From an uncultured Verrucomicrobiota bacterium (GTDB lineage Bacteria; Verrucomicrobiota; Kiritimatiellia; RFP12; UBA1067), in assembly GCA_946631535.1 (NCBI GenBank), contig CAMPAF010000031.1, positions 1 to 15,924 of the forward strand: a DNA stretch of 15,924 nt, read 5' to 3'. Shown piece by piece: positions 1 to 6,187 of this stretch (position 1 is its first letter; every line of letters starts with the position of its first letter). Made by a program: the position numbers and the translations under genes. The notes below the pieces were generated by a model. The model did not search any database. It was given only the letters and a program-made list of their open reading frames with translations, and was not told where the DNA came from.

Positions 1-280
1 GACACAGCATCCGCTCCATCCCCTCCCACAAGCCGGGATAGCGGTCGAAGTCCTCCCGCCAGTTCGGCCCCGGATCCTTCGCATGGATGAGCCGCACCTC
101 GATCCCGCGTTTCACCATCCCCGCCAGCACCTCCAGAAACGGCACCATGTCGCGCCCGCAAGAATCTACATACATGTCCTTGATATCGGCAGTTGCGATC
201 CACAGCCGTTCGCGCGCCTGCGGCACGGTCTCTCGGATCACCCGCTCGTAGATTTCACGGTTGGAGAGGAATGTGGTCAT
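1..280 (-). CDS. Phospholipase D-like domain protein, N-terminal part (runs off left edge)
   Basis: Ninety-three codons are visible from an ATG at 280 to the window edge, with no stop. The protein begins [15 protein letters not shown]. It continues with a beta-strand segment [13 protein letters not shown] (residues 27-38) and then [20 protein letters not shown] and [15 protein letters not shown]. This resembles the N-terminal half of bacterial PLD-superfamily proteins annotated as phospholipase D-like, where the catalytic HxK motif follows shortly afterwards; here that part lies outside the window. The HAK at residues 66-68 is followed by N rather than D at the HKD position, so it is probably not the catalytic motif. 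The start codon overlaps the stop of the macrodomain gene (ATGA), so the two are probably translationally coupled. The substrate is unknown: PLD-fold proteins include lipases, nucleases and transferases. The assignment rests on recollection of the family pattern. Confidence 0.7.
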   Translation of the reverse strand, partial: MTTFLSNREIYERVIRETVPQARERLWIATADIKDMYVDSCGRDMVPFLEVLAGMVKRGIEVRLIHAKDPGPNWREDFDRYPGLWEGMERMLC

Positions 281-807
281 GCGATGAGCGACCGATAGAC
301 ATTGGCATCACGTTCCGAGAAGCAGCAGAAGATCACTTCCATTTCCGGTCGCGCAGGAGCGCGACCCTCCCCCAGAAACGCCTTCACCTCGCGCACGGCA
401 ATCTGCGCGGCTTCTTCTTTTGGATAACCATAGATGCCTGTGGAGATGCAGGGGAAGGCGATGGACGTGCAGCCGTTCTCCGCCGCGAGGGCAAGCGAGT
501 TGCGATAGCAGTTCGCTAATTTTTCTGGTTCGCCGTGCTGGCCATCGCGATAGACGGGGCCCACAGTGTGGATCACGAATTTCGCGGGCAGCCTGAAGCC
601 CGGCGTGATGCGCGCCTCGCCGGTGGGGCACCGCACGCCAGGGCGCACCTCTGGCACCTTGAGGCACGCTTCGTAAAGCTCTCGTCCGGCGGCGCGATGG
701 ATTGCGCCATCAACACCACCGCCGCCCAGCATCACCTGGTTCGCCGCGTTGACGATGGCATCAACCGCCAACGTCGTGATATCCCCTTGGGCAACCGTAA
801 TTTTCAT
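277..807 (-). CDS. Macrodomain protein, MacroD/YmdB-like (probable ADP-ribose hydrolase)
   Basis: A 176-residue single-domain protein, the usual length for bacterial MacroD-type macrodomains. These bind ADP-ribose and remove it from O-acetyl-ADP-ribose or from modified proteins in the cytoplasm. The family signatures are in order: QGDIT (7-11), NAAN (20-23), the glycine-rich loop with [14 protein letters not shown] (28-41, with the conserved Asp and His), HTVGP (80-84) and the second phosphate loop ISTGIYGYP (121-129). Residues 147-154 (GEGRAPARP region) are encoded by a palindromic repeat and lie in the variable segment before the last strands, so activity is probably spared. The ATG at 807 follows an extended -10 element by 6 nt with no Shine-Dalgarno, which suggests a leaderless message. 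It overlaps the downstream PLD-like gene by 4 bp. The exact substrate cannot be read from sequence. Confidence 0.9.
   Translation of the reverse strand: MKITVAQGDITTLAVDAIVNAANQVMLGGGGVDGAIHRAAGRELYEACLKVPEVRPGVRCPTGEARITPGFRLPAKFVIHTVGPVYRDGQHGEPEKLANCYRNSLALAAENGCTSIAFPCISTGIYGYPKEEAAQIAVREVKAFLGEGRAPARPEMEVIFCCFSERDANVYRSLIA
347..371 (-). repeat. In-gene GC palindrome, copy 1 (encodes GRAPARP)
   Basis: A perfect 7-bp inverted repeat, GGTCGCG (347-353) and CGCGACC (360-366), flanks the loop CAGGAG and is followed by CTCCC (367-371). Stem, loop and CTCCC tail match the copy at 15113-15137 except for one compensating base-pair change in the stem (T-A versus A-T). On the minus strand it is read in frame as GRAPARP within the macrodomain protein. 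Confidence 0.75.
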
Positions 808-813
808 GCACGT

Positions 814-822
814 AGTCTATCA
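814..822 (-). promoter_or_regulatory. Extended -10 promoter of the macrodomain gene (leaderless)
   Basis: On the minus strand the sequence reads TGA TAGACT, then 6 nt (ACGTGC), then ATG at 807. A start site about 7 nt after the -10 hexamer would fall on the start codon. No good -35 hexamer is visible. An overlapping hexamer TATGAT (824-819) is an alternative -10 that would leave a leader of about 4 nt. Confidence 0.5.
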
Positions 823-868
823 TAATTTGGGGTGAAATGGAGGCATCAATTTGAAGTGTCCCTTATCT

Positions 869-955
869 TCATCGCCTTGCACCACGCGCCCAGAGATACT
901 TCCTCACCGTGTTGCGGCTGACGTCTACCTGCGAAACAGCCACCCTCGCAAAGTG
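869..955 (-). pseudogene. Helix-turn-helix-like coding relic after rimO
   Basis: Immediately after the rimO TAG stop, the same frame continues for 28 codons to a TGA. It contains RVAVSQVDVSRNTVRKYL and ends WARGARR. The segment VSRNTVRKYL is the classic recognition-helix pattern of transposase- and resolvase-type helix-turn-helix domains. There is no start codon or further domain, so this looks like a decayed fragment, possibly of an insertion sequence or regulator. The rest of the 148-bp gap between rimO and the macrodomain gene shows only the macrodomain promoter. Chance resemblance is possible because the fragment is so short. Confidence 0.3.
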
Positions 956-2278
956 CTACGCTATTGCTGCGCAGAAATCGAACCCGTCCGCCTTCGTGAT
1001 TCTCACTTCCGCGAACGAGCCTACAGGAGCGGCGCCCTTCAGGCGGACCACGCCGTCCACGTCGGGCGCCTGGCTTTCGAGCCTCGCGACCCCTGGGGCC
1101 ACCACTAGAGCGCGGAAGGTCTTGCCGACGTAGCCCTTCGCCTTCTCTGCCCACACCTTGCGCTGCGCGGACATCACCGTCCGCGCGCGCTTGGCCGCGA
1201 CAGCCGGCGGCGGGCACCCGTCCATCTCCGCTGCGGCCGTGCCCTCCTCCGGCGAGAACGCGAACGCCCCCAGATGGTCGAACTTCATGCGCTTGACGTC
1301 CATCAGCAGCTTCGCGAACGAGTCGTTCGTCTCGCCCGGGAAGCCAGTGAGCACGGTGGTCCGCAGCGTCACGCCGGGCACTGCCGCACGCAGGCGTTCG
1401 GCGGCCGAGAGCGTCGCCTCCACGGCAGATCCGCGGGCCATCGCCTTGAGTATCTGCGGATCGGTGTGCTGGATCGGCACGTCTATGTACTTGACCGCGT
1501 GCGGCGACGTGTTCATCCAGTCTATAAAGGCGTCTGATATCTCGCTCGGGTAGGCGTAGAGGACGCGCAGCCAGAAGTCGCCCTTCAGCCTGTCGAGCGC
1601 GCGCAGCAGCTTTACGATGTCGGAGCCGTTCTTGAGGTCCACTCCGTAGAGCAGCGGATCCTGCGCGATTACGTTCAGCTCCTTCACGCCTGTCGCCAGC
1701 AGCGCGCGCGCCTCCGCCACGATCGAGCGCAGCGGCCGCGAGCGGTACTGCCCGCGGATCGCAGGGATGGCGCAGTACGCGCAGCGGTGCGCGCACCCTT
1801 CCGCGATCTTCAGGTAGGCGAACGCCGATCCCGTGAGGCGCAGGGCGGGAACCGGCGGGGCGAACAGCTTCTTCGGCATTCCCGGCGGCACGGCGACGTT
1901 CGCCTTCGTCTTGCCGAGCGCGCGATGGACGATGGCCGCGATCTTGTCGAGCGCGTCTATGCCGAGAAACGCGTCCACGTCCGGGAACGCCTCCGTCAGC
2001 CTGTCGCCGTAGCGCTGCGCGAAGCAGCCCGAGACGACCACGGCCCGGCAGCGTCCGGCCCGCTTCAGCTCGCACGCGCGGAGAATCTCCTCCACCGCCT
2101 CCTCGCGCGCGGCCTCGATGAACGCGCACGTGTTCACAAGGATCACGTCAGCGTCATCGGGCTGCGAAGCGAGCACGCATCCGGCCTTCAGGAGATGACC
2201 CGCCATCACCTGAAGGTCGACCGTGTTCTTGGCGCAACCGAGCGCGACAAGGCCTACCGATATCGAACGTGCTTTCAT
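956..2278 (-). CDS. rimO: Ribosomal protein uS12 methylthiotransferase RimO
   Basis: A 440-residue radical-SAM enzyme that adds a methylthio group to the conserved aspartate of ribosomal protein uS12 (Asp88/89), acting in the cytoplasm. The N-terminal MTTase domain has its three iron-sulfur cysteines in GCAKN (C15), NTCAF (C51) and SGCFAQ (C85). The radical-SAM cluster motif is CAHRCAYC (C162, C166, C169). The C-terminal TRAM-like segment contains ESQAPDVDG, typical of RimO rather than MiaB. Length and start (MKARSISVGLVALGCAKN) match the family. The reading frame stays open upstream to about 2812, but that part lies inside the neighbouring metallophosphoesterase gene in another frame and is spurious. 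A 22-bp gap separates it from that gene, and a -10 element there suggests independent transcription. The usual QDTTxYG stretch is QDPLLYG here. Confidence 0.95.
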   Translation of the reverse strand: MKARSISVGLVALGCAKNTVDLQVMAGHLLKAGCVLASQPDDADVILVNTCAFIEAAREEAVEEILRACELKRAGRCRAVVVSGCFAQRYGDRLTEAFPDVDAFLGIDALDKIAAIVHRALGKTKANVAVPPGMPKKLFAPPVPALRLTGSAFAYLKIAEGCAHRCAYCAIPAIRGQYRSRPLRSIVAEARALLATGVKELNVIAQDPLLYGVDLKNGSDIVKLLRALDRLKGDFWLRVLYAYPSEISDAFIDWMNTSPHAVKYIDVPIQHTDPQILKAMARGSAVEATLSAAERLRAAVPGVTLRTTVLTGFPGETNDSFAKLLMDVKRMKFDHLGAFAFSPEEGTAAAEMDGCPPPAVAAKRARTVMSAQRKVWAEKAKGYVGKTFRALVVAPGVARLESQAPDVDGVVRLKGAAPVGSFAEVRITKADGFDFCAAIA

Positions 2279-2288
2279 GGCTGGCAAC

Positions 2289-2297
2289 AGTATACCA
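2289..2297 (-). promoter_or_regulatory. Extended -10 promoter of rimO
   Basis: On the minus strand TGG TATACT lies in the gap before rimO, with 10 nt (GTTGCCAGCC) between the hexamer and the ATG at 2278. Predicted transcription starts about 3 nt before the start codon. No purine-rich ribosome-binding site is present, so the message would be near-leaderless. Confidence 0.5.
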
Positions 2298-2300
2298 TAC

Positions 2301-3446
2301 TTATTTGGAGATGCGGCGGAGCGTGATCTCGGTGACCTCGGTGGGGTTGAACAGGCGAATCGGGAAACCGGCCCACTGGCCAGTGCCTGGCGAGTTGTAG
2401 AGGTAGCGCCCAGACGCGAACTCGTAGAGCCCGCGAGTATGTCCCTCGTTCGCGTACGCCACAAGCCAGTGGAGCACAGGGAACGCGCCACCGTGCGTGT
2501 GGCCAGAGAGCTGCAGGCGCACGTCCGCATCCTCCGAGCCGATCTTGTCAGTGAGCGGACGATGGAAGAGCAGTATGCGGAACGCGGAGAATGGCGTCCC
2601 GGCGAACGCTTCTCGCGCACTAGGCGCAGTCTGGCGCGGTCCTCGGAACGCCGGATCGGCAAGTCCGCCCAGCGCGAGCGAATCGCCGCCACGCCTGACG
2701 ACGCGAGGATGTCCTTCCGCGAGCATGTCCACGTTCCATTCGCGGAACTTCGCTCGCCATGCGCCCCACTCCCAGTACGCCTCGTGGTTGCCCGTGCAGC
2801 CCGCCACGCCATCCTTCGCCTTCAGGCCGGCAAGCGGCTCGAGGTCACGTCCGCGGTCGGCCACGCGACCGTCCACGAAGTCCCCGGTGATCGCCACCAG
2901 GTCGGCATCGAGCGAATTGACACGCTCAACGATCGCCTCCATGCGCCCGCGCCGCGCCGCCGTCGAGCAGTGAAGGTCGCTCAGGTGGACGATCCTGTAG
3001 CCGTCGAACGCCGGCGGCAGCTCTTCCCATGCCACCTCTATGCGTACGACATCCGGAAGCCGCACGCCCTCGTAGATGCCCCAAGCCGCCGTGGCGACAG
3101 CCAATGCCGCCAAGGCGACCGCGCGCACGCGCTTCGTCCGCAGGGCAACCGGCCTGCGTAACGACGCGGCCACGAAATCGAACGCACGCGCCCCAACCGC
3201 ATATGCCGCAAAGAACATCGCCGCGCCGTACACCCCGCCGTACGTCCAGATGACACCAGGCGGCAGGTCGGGCACGAACGCATCGCCTCCAACCAGAGCG
3301 AAGAACGCGAATTTCGCGAACGCGAGCGCGAGCGCGGCTGCGATCAGCAAGACCGTCCTGCGCTTGAACTTGAGCGGCAACACCCCGGCCAGCACTGCCA
3401 CGCACCATGCCAGCACGGGAATCACCTGGAACATGAACTTCCACAT
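2301..3446 (-). CDS. Membrane-anchored metallophosphoesterase (YaeI/YkuE-like)
   Basis: A 381-residue protein. Residues 1-125 hold about four hydrophobic membrane segments (roughly 4-24, 31-53, 63-86 and 107-125). The rest is a calcineurin-like phosphoesterase domain with all metal-binding blocks: HLSDLH (154-159), GDFVDG (188-193), GNHE (219-222), FHRP (294-297) and SGHTHGG (314-320). The tail RYLYNSPGTGQWAGFPIRL is the conserved C-terminal signature of the YaeI/YkuE group, whose known members act on lipid-linked phosphates such as UDP-diacylglucosamine-type substrates; the substrate here is unknown. The start chosen is the ATG at 3446, one base after the TGA of the FAD oxidoreductase gene (TGACATG), implying coupled translation. 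The in-frame ATG at 3470 would overlap that gene and is less likely. Confidence 0.9.
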   Translation of the reverse strand: MWKFMFQVIPVLAWCVAVLAGVLPLKFKRRTVLLIAAALALAFAKFAFFALVGGDAFVPDLPPGVIWTYGGVYGAAMFFAAYAVGARAFDFVAASLRRPVALRTKRVRAVALAALAVATAAWGIYEGVRLPDVVRIEVAWEELPPAFDGYRIVHLSDLHCSTAARRGRMEAIVERVNSLDADLVAITGDFVDGRVADRGRDLEPLAGLKAKDGVAGCTGNHEAYWEWGAWRAKFREWNVDMLAEGHPRVVRRGGDSLALGGLADPAFRGPRQTAPSAREAFAGTPFSAFRILLFHRPLTDKIGSEDADVRLQLSGHTHGGAFPVLHWLVAYANEGHTRGLYEFASGRYLYNSPGTGQWAGFPIRLFNPTEVTEITLRRISK

Positions 3447-3447
3447 G

Positions 3448-5601
3448 TCAAGGCACCGGTTCGATTGCAAAGCCGTCGGCGAAGACGTTCCCGCGCGACT
3501 GTGCCGGGATTATTGACAGCGTCGCTCCAGGCGCAAGGTCGAATTCGCCCACCTTCTGCCATAACCCCATGGCGTAACCCTGATCGATCGTCGCGCGCAC
3601 TGTCTTGCCGCCGGACGTGATGTCGAGCGCCGTGGACGATCCCGGCTTGGCCCACCACAGGAACGGCACCTTGAAGTGGATCGCGTAGCGCCCGGCCGTC
3701 TTGACGGGAAGCGGATAGACCGCAGGCTCCATCTTCGCGAGCACCTTCGGCGACTTGGGGTCGACTCCGCCATGCCCAGCGCCAATCACGTGCGCCCAGT
3801 CCCCCACCTGCTCGCCGTTCGGGCACCACATCTGCCGCCAGCCTTTCCCGAGGACTACGCCCGGCGTCTCGTCGTCTACGATCGCCCAGTTCGCGCGCTC
3901 CGGCGCAGGTCTGTCCGGCCAGTCGCCGCCAAGGCGGTCCTGCAGCTCGCGCACGAGCCCTTTCTCCCAGATGCCGCGCGGGGCGCACCCCCGCATTTTG
4001 CAAAGTGCGGCGGCTTCGCCCGCGGCGACGCCAAGCTGCGCAAGGGTGCAGATCACGCGCGGGCTCCCCAGCCCCACGTGCGTGCAGCTGAAGCACCGCC
4101 CCGCCATGAACAGGTTTGGCACGTTGCGCGAGTAGATCGAGCGGTAAGGGATCCAGTACCGGCCGTAGTGCGGCTGGCGGCAAGTGGTGAGGAAGTCTAC
4201 TCCCTTCTTGAAGTCGTCGTAGTGCAGGTCTACGCTCCAAGAGCCTGCGGCGATCGCGTCCGGGAACATGCGCTTCTCCGTCACGTCCCTCTCGCTCAGC
4301 ACCCAGTCGCCCATGAGCCGGCGCGACTCCCGCTTCCCAAGCAGGTACGGACAGAAGTCCAGCACGCGGTTCGCGTTCACCTTCCGCTTCTTCGCGCGAG
4401 AGAACGCCCCGTAGATGGCGAGCAGCAGGCGGTCGCGGATCGCCTCTCCATCGGCGATCATGTCGCGGTGGATGCCGTACTCCCAGTTCCACTCGCCGTT
4501 CACGGCTTCCTCGCCCTGCGCGAACGGCTCCGCCCACGGCGCTGAGAACGGAACGGGCGCGTTGCCGTCCGCGCTCGTCCACATGAGCGACGCGCCGAGC
4601 GTGTCGCTGTCGGCCACATCTGGCGCGAACGTCTCGTTGAACTCGCCCTTCGCCTCACGGCCCATGCGGAAGTCCGCCCCGGCCCAGAATCCTACCCAGC
4701 CGTCGCCCGTGGAGTCCACGAAGAGCGGCGCAGAGAAGCGCACCACGCGGTTGCGCGCGAGGTCTAGCGCCTTCACGGCGGCGATGCCGCCGTCAGCGCG
4801 CTTCTCCACCCCGAACGCGCGCGTGGAGACCCGCACCTCGAGGTTTGGCGTCTCGCGCACGATGCGCATCCGCCGCGCATCGGAATGCGCGCTTGCCGCC
4901 GCGCGGTTCATGAACGTGCCGCGCAGCTCGCGCACCAGGTCGTACCGCGCCTCGCCCGCGCACCACACGCGTATCTCTGCCGAGGCGTTGCCGCCCAGCA
5001 CCGGACGATCCTGCACCAGCACCGTCCTAAGGCCCCGACGCGCGGCCGCCACCGCCGCGCACGTCCCCGGCAACCCGCCGCCGACCACCACAAGATCGAC
5101 CTCGACCGTCTCCGCCACGTTCGCCTCATCGATCTTTATCGCCCCAACGGGAGGGACGCGACTTGTCGCGTCCGAATCAAGCACGATGCCAGCACACCGT
5201 CCGTCGAACCCGGTCAAATCCCGCAAGGCCACCGTCACACGCCCGGTGGCAAGTTCCACCACGCCGCCGTCCTCCCAATCCCAGACGTCCTTCCCGGCGC
5301 CAAAGGTCTTGTCAAGCGCCTTGCCGTTCACCACGACGCGGAACCGTCCCGGCGATTCCGGCGCCCAGTTGCGCGTGCGCGCCCAGACGCGGTAGGTCCC
5401 AGCCTTCGGCACTGACACCGTTGCCGTCGCGTCCGCCACTGGCACGCCAAGCCCGTGCGCGAGAAGGTATGGCGAACCCATCACGTCCATGAACTGCGCG
5501 TCGAGGCTCCAGCCACCCGCGTCGAACGACTGCGGGGGAACTGGCACGGTCGCGGCGCACGCGGCGAGCCCCAAGAATGCCATTGCGATTGGCCTTGTCA
5601 T
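3448..5601 (-). CDS. Exported FAD-dependent oxidoreductase with flanking carbohydrate-binding-like domains
   Basis: A 717-residue protein. The N-terminus MTRPIAMAFLGLAAC has a short hydrophobic core and a lipobox-like LAAC (Cys15), so it is probably an exported lipoprotein. Residues 25-140 form a beta-rich module (GTYRVWARTRNW) resembling golvesin/CBM-type domains. The FAD_oxidored core starts with the dinucleotide-binding motif VVVGGGLPGTCAAVAAARRG (171-190) and GGNASAEIRVW, and closes with NLFMAGRCFSCTHVGLGSPRV. The last ~140 residues are a second golvesin-like module (AGRYAIHFKVPF). This family is abundant in polysaccharide-degrading Planctomycetes, Verrucomicrobia and Bacteroidetes, but its substrate is mostly unknown. 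GGAGG lies exactly 8 nt before the ATG at 5601, which fixes this start over ATGs at 5616 and 5619. A palindromic repeat encodes residues around 143-151, in the linker between the first module and the FAD core. Confidence 0.88.
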   Translation of the reverse strand: MTRPIAMAFLGLAACAATVPVPPQSFDAGGWSLDAQFMDVMGSPYLLAHGLGVPVADATATVSVPKAGTYRVWARTRNWAPESPGRFRVVVNGKALDKTFGAGKDVWDWEDGGVVELATGRVTVALRDLTGFDGRCAGIVLDSDATSRVPPVGAIKIDEANVAETVEVDLVVVGGGLPGTCAAVAAARRGLRTVLVQDRPVLGGNASAEIRVWCAGEARYDLVRELRGTFMNRAAASAHSDARRMRIVRETPNLEVRVSTRAFGVEKRADGGIAAVKALDLARNRVVRFSAPLFVDSTGDGWVGFWAGADFRMGREAKGEFNETFAPDVADSDTLGASLMWTSADGNAPVPFSAPWAEPFAQGEEAVNGEWNWEYGIHRDMIADGEAIRDRLLLAIYGAFSRAKKRKVNANRVLDFCPYLLGKRESRRLMGDWVLSERDVTEKRMFPDAIAAGSWSVDLHYDDFKKGVDFLTTCRQPHYGRYWIPYRSIYSRNVPNLFMAGRCFSCTHVGLGSPRVICTLAQLGVAAGEAAALCKMRGCAPRGIWEKGLVRELQDRLGGDWPDRPAPERANWAIVDDETPGVVLGKGWRQMWCPNGEQVGDWAHVIGAGHGGVDPKSPKVLAKMEPAVYPLPVKTAGRYAIHFKVPFLWWAKPGSSTALDITSGGKTVRATIDQGYAMGLWQKVGEFDLAPGATLSIIPAQSRGNVFADGFAIEPVP
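5149..5173 (+). repeat. In-gene GC palindrome, copy 2
   Basis: A perfect 9-bp inverted repeat, GGACGCGAC (5154-5162) and GTCGCGTCC (5165-5173), has a 2-base TT centre. It is preceded by GGGAG and followed by GAATCA. The same flanks, GGGAG and GAATCA, border the copy at 15077-15106. It lies inside the FAD oxidoreductase gene and is translated on the minus strand as DATSRVPP. Confidence 0.7.
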
Positions 5602-5609
5602 ATCACGAA

Positions 5610-5614
5610 CCTCC
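5610..5614 (-). promoter_or_regulatory. Shine-Dalgarno site of the FAD oxidoreductase gene
   Basis: GGAGG on the minus strand overlaps the end of the thioredoxin-like gene (TGATGGAGG) and sits 8 nt before the ATG at 5601. It decides the start among three nearby ATG codons and links translation of the two genes. Confidence 0.75.
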
Positions 5615-5615
5615 A

Positions 5616-6083
5616 TCATTTCATCAGCGCCTGATATTCGGCGGGAGTGTGACTGCCGGAGATGGCCTCCTTCACCGCCGTGCGGTCGCCGTCCATCACG
5701 CCGACGAACGGCAGCTTGCAGTCGGGCGGATCGAAGGTGGAGTAGAAGTATTCTCGGTGCTCGTAGTTGTCTATGTCGAGGCGGATGAACACGTACTTCT
5801 TCTCGTCGATCTCCACCTTGCCGTCCTTCACGAACCCGTAGAACTTCTGGCATTGTCCGCAGATCTCGCGTCCGATGGAGACGAAGACAAGCCGCCCTTC
5901 CCTCTTCGCCTTCTCGCAGGCGGCATTGAAGTCCTCGGTCAGGTATGGAGGCAGTTCCACAGGCTTCGCAGCCTGCGCCACCGCGTTCGTGGCAGCGGGA
6001 CTGGGCGCGGCCTCGGCGCCCGCCGCAGCACAAGCGCCTGCCGCCAGCGACAGCGCGCACAAGATGATTGCTTTAGTTTGCAT
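5616..6083 (-). CDS. Secreted thioredoxin-fold protein with CGQC active site
   Basis: A 155-residue protein. It has an N-terminal signal peptide (MQTKAIILCALSLAAGACAA), a low-complexity Ala/Pro linker (about 20-45) and a thioredoxin-like domain. The redox motif is CGQC (C75-C78) in the context REICGQCQKFY, and a cis-proline-like KLPFVGVMDGD follows (Pro125). The sequence FVSIGREICGQCQ resembles DUF255/thioredoxin_7-type proteins. It is probably exported to the periplasm, where it may handle disulfides or supply reducing equivalents. It is the first gene of an operon with the FAD oxidoreductase (14-bp gap) and the membrane phosphoesterase. The start at 6083 was chosen because the same start, signal peptide and promoter recur at 8845; a GTG two codons upstream at 6089 is possible but falls between the -10 element and the ATG. 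The partner substrate is unknown. Confidence 0.82.
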   Translation of the reverse strand: MQTKAIILCALSLAAGACAAAGAEAAPSPAATNAVAQAAKPVELPPYLTEDFNAACEKAKREGRLVFVSIGREICGQCQKFYGFVKDGKVEIDEKKYVFIRLDIDNYEHREYFYSTFDPPDCKLPFVGVMDGDRTAVKEAISGSHTPAEYQALMK

Positions 6084-6103
6084 GCCCACATTCTACCAAA
6101 ACC
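6022..6103 (-). repeat. Promoter plus signal-peptide cassette, copy A
   Basis: About 82 bp, from GGTTTT upstream of the -10 element through the signal-peptide codons of the thioredoxin-like gene. It aligns without gaps to 8784-8865 with about 71 identical positions (hand alignment). The proteins encoded downstream of the two copies are unrelated. Confidence 0.75.
6090..6098 (-). promoter_or_regulatory. Extended -10 promoter of the thioredoxin-FAD operon (leaderless)
   Basis: On the minus strand TGG TAGAAT is followed by 6 nt (GTGGGC) and the ATG at 6083. The predicted start site falls on the ATG. The upstream GGTTTTGG is shared with the promoter at 8852-8860; no -35 hexamer is apparent. Confidence 0.6.
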
Positions 6104-6130
6104 GCTCCGGCAGCTCCATGCCCCTCGTAA

Positions 6131-6151
6131 GAAAAGGCGACATGCCTTCTC
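6131..6151 (-). terminator. Possible intrinsic terminator after the secreted phosphatase gene
   Basis: On the minus strand GAGAAGGC, loop ATGTC, then GCCTTTTC forms an 8-bp stem with one G-T wobble and ends in a T-rich stretch (CTTTTCTT). It lies 36 bp after the stop of the gene ending at 6188 and before the next promoter. The T-run is short and partly within the stem, so the strength is uncertain. Confidence 0.4.
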
Positions 6152-6187
6152 CTTGGCGACATTGGACATGCCGACATCCCGCAGGCG

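Noticed and set aside
858..866. GGGACACTT-like sequence near the HTH relic as an insertion-sequence end
   Set aside because: No matching inverted repeat or target duplication is visible on the other side.
846..2129. Long minus-strand frame overlapping rimO
   Set aside because: It runs in another frame of the rimO strand with Arg/Gly-rich composition and no domain. RimO motifs are complete in the competing frame.
2279..2812. N-terminal extension of rimO
   Set aside because: It lies inside the metallophosphoesterase gene; RimO families start at MKARSISVGLVALGC.
5602..6060. N-terminal extension of the FAD oxidoreductase
   Set aside because: It overlaps the thioredoxin-like gene in another frame, and the GGAGG-8-ATG at 5601 gives a clean signal sequence.
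6137..6177. Three CGACAT repeats upstream of the thioredoxin-like gene
   Set aside because: The spacing is irregular (20 and 15 nt) and the repeats are short. One falls within the possible terminator, so they are not convincing operators.
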